Below, piece after piece: positions 1-11,328 of a DNA stretch of 64,000 nt. The stretch lies in NCBI GenBank assembly GCA_008704415.1, contig VXIS01000142.1, positions 48,102 through 112,101 of the forward strand, in the 5' to 3' direction. Below the pieces are notes generated by a model. That model worked only from the letters and a program-made list of their open reading frames with translations, searched no databases and was not told the DNA's origin. The stretch comes from Sphaerosporella brunnea (lineage: Eukaryota; Ascomycota; Pezizomycetes; Pezizales; Pyronemataceae). A program made the translations under genes and the position numbers. Position 1 is the stretch's first letter; each line of letters begins with the position of its first letter.

Positions 1-2362
1 CGACTGGATGTTCAGGACTGGATTTACGGGCCTCTGGGAACAGAGTCCGTTTTGGTGATGGCATGCCATCAACGTCACCCTCGAGGTCTATAGGGCTTTC
101 GGCACTGCCATGGATAACAGGGCTGGAACAGGCGACGCGACGTCCAGCTGAGATGGCATTGGCCCAGTCCAAGTCGGTGTCTTTAACAGAGCGGTTAGCG
201 CTGGGTGTCATAGCCACTTGTCGTAAAGAGACGTCGGGTGCTCGTGGTGTTGCCTCCTTATCTTCGTCTTCGAGAAGAATAGTACAAGTATCTGATGGCA
301 GTGCCTGCGAAAGGCTGGACGCAGGCGGGGTTGGCGCAGTCGACTTCTTCCGTTTTCTTGAAGCCAGCCCCTTTGGTTTCTCAAAGTCGTTGGACTCCCA
401 TAGCTGTTGTGGCCGCATGGTTTTGTGCGTATTGAACCACAAGCCGCAAGCGTTACAGAGATTGATCTCTTTGCCGTGGAGCTGGCCTACAGCGCCCGCC
501 ATACCCGTCCCATCCTGGAACTCGGGCGGGGTTACCTTACGCCAAACTGCAGTTTCAATGGCACCGCAATTTTGACAGTAGCAGGGCATTTCGCCTCGTT
601 TGATAGATTCGATTAGTTGCATCTCAATCCGTGCCTTCACATGAGCAGCCGTACGTGATTGCTTGGGCGCTTTTGGTTCCTTTCCACGCTTCCCCGCGGG
701 TACTTCTTCCCCGATTTCACTCGAGGCAACAGCATCGGACGCGAGTGCATCCTTCTTTCTCGTCCGTTTCCGCGGTTTCTGTAGTACTTTGGTAAATTGT
801 GAAGGCTCTGGACATGGGGCTGCACCATCCGGTAACGAGAATGAATTATTTGTCTTTGGGGACGGTGGCTGCGGAGGTAATATAAGGCTACTAGACTGAG
901 AGAATTGGGGTAATTGAAGTGCATCAGGTTGTGGCTCCTGTTTGACCCTAGGCGTCTCAGGTTCCTCATAGAGGGTCTCCAGCCGTGCATTATTTGGTTC
1001 AGTCCTCGGCGGTGGTAGAGATGGCAGGACTGGACTGGTTGGCGCAGGAGACGGAATGCAAGCAGCATCGGTCGCATCTGATTGTGCCGGTGGAGATGAA
1101 TCCATGGTATTTATAGGACCAGGCGACGGTGAGATTTCAGAAGGTGCGTTGAAGGAGATACTATCCACCCTGGTTTGCCTAGGAAGACTGGGCTGTGACA
1201 TTACCGAAGACTCCCTACTGGGAGAGCGCCGGGGTGGAGGTTGAGGCGGTGGAGGTGCGGACTGCCGCTTTGGTGCCTTGGTAACTTTGCGGGGAAGTGG
1301 TGCATCCGACATCTGGGACTGTTCCAGATCCGGTACAGTACCAGCAGTAGATTTGCTCGCATCTTTCTTCTTTGGCCCCTTAGCTGGTACTTTTCGTTTT
1401 TTCTTAGGAGGTTCTACAACATCCTCCGAAGACGAAGCGCTGCTTTCCTTCCATTCCAATGTGGGCACCAACCGCGCGGGTTCACTGATGTGAGGAGCCT
1501 GTGCTGTAGCACGAGGCTGCTGTGGCGCAGGCGGCGGTGGGAGCAGTGGTGCAGCCAGAGCGGTTGAGAGCGCTCTCGGATTCAAGTTGAGGAAATTTGA
1601 CCACTCTGCGGCATCGAAAGCGCCTGGTAGTGCCCGGGACAGGGCCTGATACGTGTGAACTGAGCTCACAAACTGCTCCTGCGTAAATGTGTCCACTTTT
1701 TGGAGCTTGATCTTGACCTCCAGCGTTTCCCTCACATCGTCATTGTTTCCCAAAAACACAAACGTGTTCGAAAGGACGCGACCCGTGACCATCATGCGTG
1801 TCGCCGAAGAGTTCTCGGTGTTGAGCATCGCCCACGAAAGCATGCCGCATCCGACGAGCGGAATATCCGGTTCCGAGTAGTCGTATGCGTAGACGGAGTA
1901 GTCTGGACCAAGTCTCGCTACCAATTCGGGGCTGTGTTCCGCAAAAAAAAATAACACACAAAGCGACGGTAAGCCTTCTACCAATCCAAGCAAGGCAGCA
2001 AGAAAAAAAGTCGTAAAAGGAGGAATAGTACCTGCCCGCAATGATGCTCAGTATGCAAGTCTTGAACTCGACTGCGCCAACCAGGAGGCCGCGATCGACC
2101 TGGACCACGGGCGTGTTGATGAGGTGTGGCCACCGCGCTAGGCAGTTGTTTTTGTTTCCCTCATCAAAACTGTACGACACTTTTACTGCAGCACCCAAAA
2201 AAAAAATCGTCAAGTCAAAACTTTCCAACACCTCCCCTCTGGGTAGAACACACATCGCATCTGCCTAGAATTGGCGTTTGTGGACGGAGCAGGCGGCGTT
2301 GCCTGTACCTGGCCTGCTCCCCCGTCCGTTGCCGGGGGTGTTGGTGCCAGAGCCGAAGCCAT
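1..2362 (-). CDS. Ams2/Spt21-like GATA zinc-finger transcription factor (3' partial)
   Basis: Exons read 2362-2254, 2185-2032 and 1931 to beyond the window start; 731 residues are visible. The region after the first splice (RQMRLKVSYSFDEGNKNN) and the following block (residues about 30-170) resemble the N-terminal domain of fungal Ams2/Spt21 proteins, which activate histone genes and act in silencing and centromere function. Next comes a long Pro/Ser-rich segment with an SV40-type nuclear signal PPKKKRKV (about 1388-1411). A GATA-type finger lies near residues 536-580 (about 455-577): CQNC followed by 36 residues and CNACG. Canonical GATA loops are 17-18 residues, so this loop is expanded. 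Introns are 68 and 100 bp. The ATG chosen is the first in frame with exon 1. Histone-regulator function is inferred from family resemblance; the GATA finger and NLS are seen directly. Confidence 0.72.
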
Positions 2363-3342
2363 AGAGAATTTCCTTTCCCCGCTCCCGTCAAATAAAGTAG
2401 GCGTTGTCGACGAGCATGCACGAGTCGAATATGAACAGGTATATCGTATTTGGTAGCGTGTAAGTGGTTTTGCGAATGCGCGGTGGGGGGGGGGGGGTGC
2501 GAGTTGGCAAAGGTGACGCGGAACTGAAGAGCGAGTGACCGACCGAGGGACGCGATAAACACGGATTGGTGGGGGGGGGATTGGGTGGATTGGCAGTGGA
2601 GGAGGGGTAAATTGTAAACACGAGAGAAAGTGTTTCTTTTTTTAAGAGAAAGTCGCGTTGCGAAGAATGGAATGCGAGACGTGGAGAGGGTTGTGGGGGA
2701 GGTGGAGATGGAGACAAAGGCGCGGTTCGGGGGAGGGGGGTTGGCAGTTTGTCGAAGTGGTATCGCGTTGCAACTTGCAAGTTCTCGCGTCTGCCAGTCC
2801 AAGCCATGATTTGCCTCGTCTATGTAAAAAGCCAATCAATCGCAGTCAACAACAACATGTACAGCGCACGAACTCTTGAACAGCTTCCCATCGTGATCCT
2901 CACTTTCCTCTTTTGCACGCCCCGGAAACATTTCCCGCCCAAGCCTTCTCGCTGACGCATCTCAGATCCTCAAGGCTACAACTTTCCCCAACGACTTACC
3001 CCGCTCCGAGAGCTCGAAAAACATTTCACTACCATTGTGCAGTTAAACTCGCATTTGATCCAGTGTAAACGAATCATAAGGCAGATGAAGCCATCCGTAT
3101 GGCAAGAGAGTAGAACCGCAAGAGCTGCAATTGTAGTTAAGCTGCAATTGTAGTTAAGCTGCAATTGTAGCTTAAAACAAGGAAGACGAAAACTCTTACC
3201 GGACTCGTGCCAGGCATTTAGAAGGCTTTCCCAATCTGGTGATTTGCGCCTCAATAATTTCTCCTTCGAGTAAGTTTCAGCCACTTAAAATTTGCTTTTT
3301 GGTTTTAAATACCGGCCACGAGTATTGCAGATGGCCAGAAAG
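2363..3342. other. Intergenic, Ams2-like 5' side
   Basis: This 980-bp stretch holds the putative promoter of the minus-strand GATA gene and then low-information sequence. There are G-runs at about 2486-2499 and 2570-2578, and a short tandem repeat of TTAAGCTGCAATTGTAG near 3128-3170. Open frames here lack coding character, and I see no gene. Confidence 0.5.
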
Positions 3343-3804
3343 TACCGTAAAAACTGGATACCGTATTGACTCGGGTATAAGAGACACCCCCCATTTTGGG
3401 GATAGCGCCGTTTCAGGGTGCACTAAGCTGTTTTGGGGGCGTGCTAAGCCGTTTTGGGGCGCGCTAAACCGTAAGCCTCCCAATATGCACGTTGTCGTGC
3501 CAAGCCATGCCAGCGCGTGTACGGTTTAGTGTGCCCGAAGTGGCTTAGATCATCCCCAAAACGGCCTAGCGTGCCCTGAAATGGCGCTATTCCCAAAATG
3601 GGGGGGCATCTCTTATACCCGAGTCAATACGGTATAACAGACCCCCAGATTTGGTTAGCGGCAAAGAATTGCCTTATAGGGAAATTTTTAAGCTTACCAA
3701 GGAGGGTTTTTGTTTTTACCGATTTCCTTTTGGAGACATCGAATTCCCTATACGTGCCGCTAACCAAATCTGGAGGGGTCTCTTATATCCGAGTTTTTAC
3801 GGTA
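3343..3804. mobile_element. Outer MITE-like element B, interrupted by element A
   Basis: The left end (TACCGTAAAAACTGGATA at 3343, resuming at about 3635 with TAACAGACCCCCAGATTTGG) is inversely repeated at the right end (3751-3804, ending TTTTTACGGTA). Both ends carry the TACCGTA tip and about 50 bp of near-identical subterminal sequence, including ATTTGGTTAGCGGC. The left arm is split by element A precisely at a TA. No transposase ORF lies inside, so this is a non-autonomous element of TA-target (Tc1/mariner/pogo-like) type. The family assignment is inference. Confidence 0.7.
3359..3634. mobile_element. Inner MITE-like element A (276 bp, palindromic, TA ends)
   Basis: Perfect terminal inverted repeats of about 26 bp begin TACCGTATTGACTCGGGTAT at the left and end with the reverse complement at 3634. 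The inverted match continues imperfectly inward (CCCCATTTTGGGGATAGCGCC against GGCGCTATTCCCAAAATGGGG), so most of the element could fold into one hairpin. It contains degenerate copies of a GTTTTGGGGC/GTGCTAAGC motif. The TA at each border is consistent with TA target duplication. No coding sequence. Confidence 0.75.
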
Positions 3805-4309
3805 TGGTTGGACACCGGAGGGGTTTTGGTACACTGACTTTGGACGAATTTACCGCGCCCACAAAAAGTTATTTTTTCAAAGAACGCTGTAATTCGACTA
3901 ATTATCGCTCTATCGATCAACAGTCTCCTTTTGTCGAAACAAACTCCTCCTGGTTGTGGAGATAAATTACCGGCTTCTGGACAATTTCGCTAAGTGGTCA
4001 TAATACTCGACCGATGCAGGGGCATTTTGAATGTGTTACTAAGCAAACATGAATGTCGCGGCCACCGTCCCCAACCATACATACCGATTTACATACAGCT
4101 TGGTCCACACGTGCTCACCAAGCTACCAGAAGAATACCTATGGACTCACCACAACGCAATATAATACCTCTGGTAATATAAAACCATAGTTGCACAACCG
4201 CAACCAGGCATACCCGATATCATCTGAACATTCAACCTCCGAGTGAGAGGTGATTAAACGCGTGTAACCTCACCGCGTCTCCCAAAAAGAAAAAACCCAA
4301 ACCACAAGA
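3805..4309. other. Intergenic upstream of DUF4598 gene
   Basis: About 500 bp of AT-leaning DNA between the MITE pair and the next start codon. No ORF with coding character and no tRNA are seen. It probably includes the promoter of the plus-strand gene. Confidence 0.4.
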
Positions 4310-4874
4310 ATGTCCTCACCTAAAAAACCCGACTTCACCGCTCCACCCTCCAGCGAGCGTACATCCCCTGTCCTCTTTCCCCTCTTCCTCTCATCCCCAC
4401 TAACCCGCACCAGTGCTAACCCGCCTCCGCAACTTCCTCCCCCAATTCGACGCCGCAAACGCAGATCTCGCCGCCTCGATCGCTCGCGGCAATGGGAGCA
4501 CCTACAACATCGAGCACGTGCGCGAGGACGAAGAGCGGTACATCGAGATGAACCTTGGCCTGGGAGTCCTCGAGGAAGTGCGCTCCTCGGATGAGGGTGG
4601 TGATGAGGAAATGTCGGATCCTATCGAGAAGGCGCTGAACCCACCCGGGAGGGAGAAGAAGGTGGGGATTGCTGTGATTGATGAGGAGGCGCTAAACGTG
4701 AGGAAGGGGGTTAAGAGGAGGGCGGAGGACTCCTCGGAGGAGGAAGAGGCGTCTTCAGAGGAGTCTTCGGAGGAGTCTTCGGAAGAGGATGAGTCTTTGG
4801 AGGAGGAGGAAGACTCGGAGGATGAAAAAATAATGCAAAAAGCCGCGCATGCCGCTGATAGAAGAGGTGGTTGA
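4310..4874 (+). CDS. DUF4598 / NOPCHAP1-like small acidic protein
   Basis: Exons 4310-4358 and 4414-4874 are joined across a 55-bp intron (GTACAT...CACCAG), giving SELLTRLRNFLPQF at the junction; the protein is 169 aa. The core (residues about 15-60) ends in YIEMNLGLGVLEE, which matches fungal DUF4598 proteins related to human NOPCHAP1, a chaperone-linked factor in box C/D snoRNP assembly. The C-terminal third is a Glu/Ser run typical of nucleolar acidic proteins. The snoRNP role is transferred from the family. The last residues are uncertain because the frame closes soon after the acidic tract. Confidence 0.65.
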
Positions 4875-5140
4875 CGGCAAGGCCACTGGTACGCCAGCAA
4901 GCTGATGCTGCTGGCGGGCGAGGAGGCGGCGGAGGTGTAGATTGTACGATAGCAAAAAACTTCGGAGGAGCAGGAGCAGTCATTAAAAAGGGCGTTTGTG
5001 AAATTATTTACATGTTCTGCATATAAACTATTCTACCGCTGCATACCAAAAAAGGAAGCCAACAGTCTTTCTTGAGAAACATTCATCGCATCAACATAAA
5101 AAGAGCAAAAATATCTTCTATTACTTCTTTGTTTCCTTCT

Positions 5141-6903
5141 TCAAGAAACCTCCTTGAGCTTGCACTGCCAACCACCAGTGCCCTGGTCTAGCAAAGGCAA
5201 ACTTGCGCCCAAACACCATCCCAATTCATTACCCTTGATCTTCTTCGCTGTCTTGACCTCGCGGTCGATCGGCATTTCATATCCCGTGTGCAGGAGCGCC
5301 AACATAAAACTCAAATCCAAACAGTACTCCGGTCTATCGTGCAGTTCAAACAACGCCTTTTCGAAGCCCGAGAAAACACCCCAGTGCTCCTCTCCGGCAC
5401 AGACTTTAGCCGTGGTCTCCATCATCTCGCGCAGCGTAAAGCTCTCTGGCATGCCCAGCGGCTTCAGACGGTCGTAGAAGTACGAGAAGATGTAGGTGTC
5501 CTCCTTGGCGAAGGTGCGCTCCAAGGATGGCTGGTGCACGCCATTGAACGAGCAGGGAGTCAGCTTGCAGTCCACGCCCTTGTTCAGGATTTGCTCCGCG
5601 AGGGCACGGCACTGAGGCGCAGACGGCTCGGAGGGGCCGGTCATGTTCAGCTTCACCAGGGTACCATCCATGTCGACCTCGACCAGGCGCGACTGGCCGC
5701 TGTTGATGCATGGGTTGATGACGGGGCCTTGGTCCCAACCAGCGCCGATTTCTGCTTTCTTAGCCTTTGCGAGAGCCTTGTGGATGGACTTACGGGCCTC
5801 CATGAGACCCAAACCGAGGTGAGAGTGCTGGTACAGGTCAAAGATGCGACCGCCGAAGTTGAGCGAGTACTTGTGGTCGCCCTCCTTAAGGGTTTCAGGC
5901 ATGCCACCGCCAACTGAGGGGAAGGTAGGCTGGAAGACGATCTGAGTGGAACCACCGCCGAGGTCAAAAATGGCTGCAGTGGGGATCTTCTCCACACTGC
6001 CGATCTTGCCCAGAAGGTAGTTGGTCGTGATCCAGGCGTAGACACCTGTGTTTACTGTCAGAATACGCCGGGGAAGGAGGCATTGGATGGGTAATTACCC
6101 TCGTCTTTGCCGTCCATGATGACAACACCGTTCTCAATCACCGGGAATGGGTATTTGGTCTCCAAACGGTGCTGCACCGCCTCCAAGATCTTCTTGCTCA
6201 TGTCTTCACCGAGAAGTCGCAGGCCGGCTGTAGCCTTGACGGCGATGGGCGTGCATGACTTCAGCTTCTCCGGGACCGACTTCATAGCGACTTCCAGTAG
6301 CTCATCGAGACTTTTTGCGGCGCTCTCGGCGTCCTCCTTAAACGACGAGAGGCCAGGTTGGATCATCTTGAAGTCCTCATGCTCGAGTTCGGGTGTCTCG
6401 CCGCAGTTGTTGAAACGGTAGACGTGGATACGAGAGCCGGTGGAGCCGGCATCAACCATCAAGGCGTACTGAACGATAGGCTTGTGCTTGGAGCTAGACT
6501 TGGTGCATTTCGTGGTTCCTAACGAAGGGTCTGCTGCGGACTGACCGTCATTCTTTCCCAGTGGCCTGTGATCTGGCCAGGCTGTTAGTAGCGAAAACGC
6601 GTTGTGAGCGAGGCGGGGTCGCGTACCTGCGAGGTAGTTCTCGGTTTTTACTATGCTGTCCCGGGGACCCAGAAAGAACAGGGCCACGCAGAACACCACC
6701 ACCAACACCACCGTCTTGACCCATCGAGTTGACATTGTTCTTCCGCTCTCTGGCTGCGCCGTATCGCTGAAGCGGTTCACCTTCTCGTGAGGATCGTCAG
6801 GGCGATACTGCGAGGAGATGCTGGAAGAACGGTCCTGGCGGGTGGGCGACTTCTGAAACGAAAGATAGCTCCAAAGCGCAGGCCGCTGCCTGACACTAGT
6901 CAT
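5141..6903 (-). CDS. GDA1: Golgi guanosine-diphosphatase (GDA1/CD39 family)
   Basis: Exons 6903-6627, 6572-6099 and 6045-5141 give 551 aa; introns are 54 and 53 bp. The protein hydrolyses GDP (and UDP) to the monophosphate in the Golgi lumen, which allows the nucleotide-sugar antiport needed for glycosylation. Visible evidence: a short cytosolic tail, one signal-anchor segment (residues about 61-79), then apyrase conserved regions DAGSTGSR, ATAGLRLLG and FDLGGGSTQIVF, with VYAWITTNYLLG at the second splice. Type II membrane topology fits Gda1p. The first in-frame Met of the ORF lies 34 codons upstream (7005), but the chosen ATG gives the usual tail length; M57 is another alternative. The gene is convergent with the DUF4598 gene. 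Confidence 0.93.
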
Positions 6904-7668
6904 GGGCGGTGGAAGAAGCAAAAGCGCCGACGGGGAAAGAGGCCGCGGCTGGGAAAACGCAGGCGAGCTGGAAGCAGAAAGCGAAGCACAGAACAACGCA
7001 AACAACGCGTGCGAGAATAACGAGTGTGTATCTGCGGAGAAAGGAGAAAAAGTGGTGATCTTCCAGCTATCTACTTGGCCTCTACTCCATGCGGCGCCGC
7101 ATCCGCAACGTTAACGCGATCTGCAACCCCTGGGGCCCGACTATCCCCTGCTGGCCTGAACAGGAAAATTGAGGGTCTTCTTGGCGCTGTTGGATTTTAT
7201 GTAAGCTTGCGGCTTGGCAAAACCTAAAAGATATATTAATAACGTTGTAATTATGGATCACGTGGGGGGTTAGGTTTGGCCGCTTCGGCGTGCATGCGCA
7301 ACGACGTCACGATGAGCATCGCGAACGGCATTGGATGTTTCGGGTCTGGAAACGAAAGAACAGCAAACCCATGGTGATTTGCGGTGGAATGAGGTCTGGC
7401 TAAATACAGTGCCTACTCTGCTCTGCATACTCTTGTTGGAGCTCGTCACATGCCGCGTGTGGAGCTTACCTCCGAGCTCTGGAACGTTCCATGCCCAGCA
7501 TACCTGCAGTCCTCAACAGCCCGAGTCCACCTCTTCACAATCACAACTTCATCTCAACGCACCGCCGCTTCCTGTTTCTCCTCTTTTGCATAGACGTGTT
7601 TTATCAATCTGTCCTATACCATTTTCACACAACCAACTTTCTCAACCCGTTGACATCATCGTGTAACC
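6904..7668. other. Divergent promoter region between GDA1 and the DeSI-like gene
   Basis: This 765-bp region separates two divergent genes. No conserved ORF or RNA gene is recognised. A pyrimidine-rich segment just before 7669 is compatible with a 5' leader of the plus-strand gene. Confidence 0.4.
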
Positions 7669-9589
7669 ATGGCGCCGGCGGAGCAGCCAGTCGAGCTTTA
7701 TGTTTACGATCTCTCTCAAGGCATGTCCCAGCGGGCAATCGTAAAGAATAGCAAGCTAACGACTGACAACAGGTTTGGCAAGACAGGTAAGGATTGGTTC
7801 GATTGAATGCAACAGCATTTTCTGATAGCGCCTCAGATGTCGATGGCCTTTCTCGGGATCCAGATTGACGCCGTATATCACACCTCCATTGTAGTTGGCG
7901 GGATAGAATACTACTTCGGCCACGGTATCCAGACCAGTTATCCCGGGCAAACCCACCATGGAGAGCCCATGGAGATAATCAAGCTGGGCACGACATCGCT
8001 GCCGGAAGACATTCTGCACGAGTACGTCGAGAGTATGAAGTTGGAGTACACTCCCGAGTCGTACGATCTTTTCCTTCGCAACTGCAACAACTTCACCGCC
8101 GATCTATCTATGTTCCTCTGCGGCGTCAGCATCCCTGGCAAGATCAAAAACCTTCCCCAGGAGGTCTTGAATACGCCGTTTGGACAGATGATGCGGCCAG
8201 CGTTGGAACGACAGTTGAGGCCGATCACGACGGCGCATGTGAAGCCGCCAAGGCCGAAAGCACCTTCGCGGGTGAGGAATGTGACTGCTCTGAACGAGCT
8301 GGAAAATATTATCAAGACCGCTCCGGCAACAGTAGTATTCTTCACCTCCGCGACATGTGCTCCGTGTAGGGTGGTGTATCCTCAATTTGAGACACTGGCC
8401 TCTGAGGCAGGCGAAAAAGCGACGTTTGTGAAGGTAGATATCAGCCATGCCCGGCCGATCGCAGAACAATACCAGATACTGGCCACTCCAACATTCATGA
8501 CTTGGAGTAAAGGAGAGAAGCTGGATGAGTGGAAGGGAGCCTCAGTCGACGAACTCAAGCAGAAAGTTGACCTAGTGTTGCGTGTGACATATCCTAGTAA
8601 GTCATTACTATTGACCCGACTCGACGGACTCAGCTAATGGCTACAGTCCATCGCCACACGAGCCTAAGCATACCCACCGCTCTCAGGCTGGCGCAGCAGG
8701 CCATGGCGAACCCCACTGTTTTCTCCAAAGTCCCACCAGTGGAAAAGGTCGCCGAGAAGCTAGGCTCCACCGCCTCCAACCCCGCTGTGCAATCGCTCAT
8801 CGAGTTCCTCCGGCACCGGGCGGCCGAGGGTGCCGTCAACGCCCCGATCCCCAACGAGGCCGCTTGGGCATCGTTCCTGCAGAACGCATTCAACACGCTT
8901 CCATCCAATACTCTCTTCCCTCTTGTTGATCTCTTCCGCGCTTCACTAGCGGACCCCCGAGTCTCAGGTTGGTTCGCAGAAGAAAAAGGTCCGCATCTCT
9001 TCCCGCTCTTTGTAGTAAATCGCTAAGAATCTTTCCAGACCATGCCACCATCAAAACCCTCCTTACATACGCTATCACAGACACCGATAACGTCCCGTAC
9101 CCTTTGCGCCTAGTGACGACCCAGGCGCTCTGCAACCTCTTCACCACGCCCCTTTTCCCTCCTCACCTCGTCTCACAGCCTCTGCTTCCTCTCGTGTCCA
9201 CCTTGACCACCACCTTCCTCCTCGACAGCGCCCACAGCGTCCTTCGCGCTGCCGCAAGTTCAGTAGCGTTCGCAGTTGCCGCGTATGTACAGAAGCAGCG
9301 CAGCACAGCAAACCAGGAAGTGTTGCCCCAGGATGCGATGGTAGAGCTAGTAGCTGGGCTAGTACAGGGTATCCAGACAGAAAAGGAGAGCGAGGATGTG
9401 GTTCGGCAGCTTGTGCTGAGTTTGGCGTTACTGTGCTATTGTGTGCCAGATGATCAGGCGGGAGAGTTGAAGGATATGCTGGGGGCGTTGGAGGCGGGCA
9501 AGGAGTTGAAGAGCATTGCGGCTGGTGAGAAGTGGAGGGGCGAGTGTAAGGAGCTGTGTAAGGAGGTTGCACAGTTGGTGGATGCGTAG
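7669..9589 (+). CDS. DeSI-like PPPDE peptidase with thioredoxin and PUL domains
   Basis: Five exons (7669-7720, 7773-7786, 7837-8596, 8647-8988, 9039-9589) give 572 aa. Residues about 6-140 are a PPPDE domain, the permuted papain fold of deSUMOylating or deubiquitinating isopeptidases, with the His in YHTSIV and the Cys in RNCNNFTAD. Residues about 160-275 form a thioredoxin domain with active site CAPC. Residues about 300-570 form a helical PUL domain, known from PLAA/Ufd3 as a Cdc48-binding module. The order suggests a ubiquitin/SUMO-linked quality-control factor; that role is inferred. Intron 1 needs a GC donor (CAAG|GCATGT) and exon 2 is only 14 nt. Together they restore DLSQGLARQMSMAFLG, the expected family sequence. 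Confidence 0.88.
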
Positions 9590-9700
9590 AGTGTTTGATG
9601 GTGATTTGTACCTTTAGCGTAAATATGCGAGTGCTATTTCGTTAGGCAGCTTTGGGGGTACAAACAAATTGGGTCAGGTTGAAACATTCGACATCGCACA

Positions 9701-9785
9701 TCCGTTATGGTGTAGTGGCTAGCATCAGCCGCTCTCAAGCAGAGCATTAAACCGGCTAGACCGGGGTTCGATTCCCCGTAACGGA
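9701..9785 (+). tRNA. tRNA-Glu(CTC) with 14-nt intron
   Basis: The acceptor arms TCCGTTA and TAACGGA pair fully. The T arm is CGGGG-TTCGATT-CCCCG and the anticodon stem AGCCG/CGGCT. The anticodon loop begins CT-CTC-A and is interrupted after position 37 by a 14-nt intron, the normal position for nuclear pre-tRNA introns. The anticodon CTC reads GAG (Glu). A copy differing at one intron base lies at 14671-14755 in the opposite orientation. Confidence 0.93.
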
Positions 9786-10220
9786 AAACGATTACTTTTT
9801 TGTTTTTCACGTCAACTTGTGAAGTCCTCTTTTTGCTATGCAATGGCCCCAGCACTCGGCTCCCCGGAAATCAACCCAGTTGCGCATAAGAGCAGCATTC
9901 ATACGTTCTTACCTACCTCCAACCCCGCACTTCCACTCCTGTGTCTTCCAGATACTTGAAGCCGTCATGAGATGACTATTCCCAAGCATTGTCAACCCAT
10001 ACTACTCTAGCTCACAAGTCTCACCTGATCACTCATCGGCGTTATGCACGGCGTCGGCGTCGGAGTTAATAAGCGCACCAGCGTATATCCAGACTGGCTG
10101 GCCTTTTTGGCTTCTCGGCGATTGCAGGTAGTAATTTCGGCAAGAAAATATGACGCAAAGCAAAGCCGTGATTCAGTTGGAGGGGTGGGGACGGATCACA
10201 TAATGTCACTCGGTATGAGT
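9786..10220. other. Intergenic between tRNA-Glu and the dehydrogenase gene
   Basis: The region starts with a T-run just after the tRNA (ACTTTTTTGTTTTT, about 9793-9806), suitable as a Pol III terminator. The rest is promoter-proximal DNA without a gene. Confidence 0.45.
9793..9806 (+). terminator. Pol III termination T-tract of tRNA-Glu
   Basis: Runs of six and five T begin about 10 bp after the tRNA 3' end, the usual eukaryotic Pol III stop signal. Confidence 0.65.
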
Positions 10221-10228
10221 TATATAAA
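10221..10228 (+). promoter_or_regulatory. TATA box of the SDR gene
   Basis: TATATAAA lies 42 bp upstream of the ATG at 10270. The sequence matches the TATA consensus and the spacing allows a very short 5' leader. Confidence 0.5.
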
Positions 10229-10269
10229 CTCACGAATCCACAAGTTTTCTCAGCCAAAAGCCAAACAAC

Positions 10270-11328
10270 ATGTCTTCTACTTCTTTCACGACCACTGCTT
10301 CCCCCGTCTGGTTTATTACCGGCTGCTCCTCGGGCTTTGGCACAGGCCTGGCGATGACGGCGTTGAAAGCTGGACACCGCGTGATCGCGAGCTCCCGCAA
10401 CCCCTCTCGCACGCCGGAGCTGGTTGCAGACGTTGAGGCTCTCGGCGGGCACTGGCTGACGCTCGATACGATTGCGCCCAATGCCAAAGACGTGGTTAGA
10501 GATGCGGTCAAGATCTATGGACACATCGATTACTTGGTCAACAACGCTGGATACTCTCTTTTGGGTGCAATCGAGGATTTCTCGTAACCTCTCATCCCCC
10601 CCCCCCCCACCCCGGCACGCGGACCAATACCCCGAGAATATATGCTGACGAGCGGTGGTGGGGGGGAAAAAGTGACGAAGAATGCCGCCATCAGATGGAG
10701 GTCAACTTCTTCGCGCCGCTGAGACTTGTCCAGGCGGTGCTCCCCAGTATGCGGGAGCGGAAATCAGGGACAATCGTAAACATCAGCAGTATTGCCGGCT
10801 TGCACGGAATAGAAACTACGGGGATGTACTGTGCGAGCAAGTTTGCTCTCGAGGGTATGTCTCACCCCCCCCCCTCCCCCACCGGTTTACTTAAGCTTAA
10901 GAGTGGTGCGATTAACTGGTCTGGCTTCTTTTGGCAAAAAAGGCTTCTCGGAGTCTCTTCAATGCGAAGTAAAGGCGTTCGGTATCCGCGTTCTCGTCGT
11001 CGAGCCGGGTGCGTTCCGCTCAAACTTCCTGAGTGCGTTTGTACCGCCTGCAGCGGGAGTCTCGGAGCCGTATAAGGACACGGCTGTGGGCAGGCAGTTC
11101 GCGGCGTTTGAGGCTTGGAGCGGAAAGCAACCCGGGGATGTGCAGCTCGGGTGCCAGCGGATTTTTGAGGTCGTTACTGGAACTGGAATGGGGAAGGGCA
11201 TGGAGGGGTTTTTGAGGTTGGGATTGGGATTGGATTGGGGTGAGAGGGCGAGGCGGAAAATTGAGTCCCTTGAGAAGACGTACAAAGCTCAGGAGGCCAT
11301 TTGGAGGAGTACGGATATTAAGGAATAG
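10270..11328 (+). CDS. Short-chain dehydrogenase/reductase (classical SDR)
   Basis: Exons 10270-10583, 10673-10854 and 10943-11328 give 293 aa. Evidence for an NAD(P)-dependent oxidoreductase: the cofactor loop TGCSSGFG near residue 18, an Arg-containing SSRNPSR segment after strand beta2 that suggests NADP preference, NNAG near residue 96, catalytic Ser in ISSIAG, and YCASK as the YxxxK pair. The C-terminal part VEPGAFRSNF is typical of fungal SDRs related to hydroxysteroid or retinol dehydrogenases. The substrate cannot be deduced. Intron 1 contains a 13-base C run and intron 2 a C-rich tract; the third exon acceptor follows an A run. It is convergent with RPA3. Confidence 0.88.

Noticed and set aside
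637..1077. 146-codon minus-strand frame within the GATA gene
   Set aside because: Shadow of the real reading frame; the adjacent frame carries the Ams2-like protein without stops.
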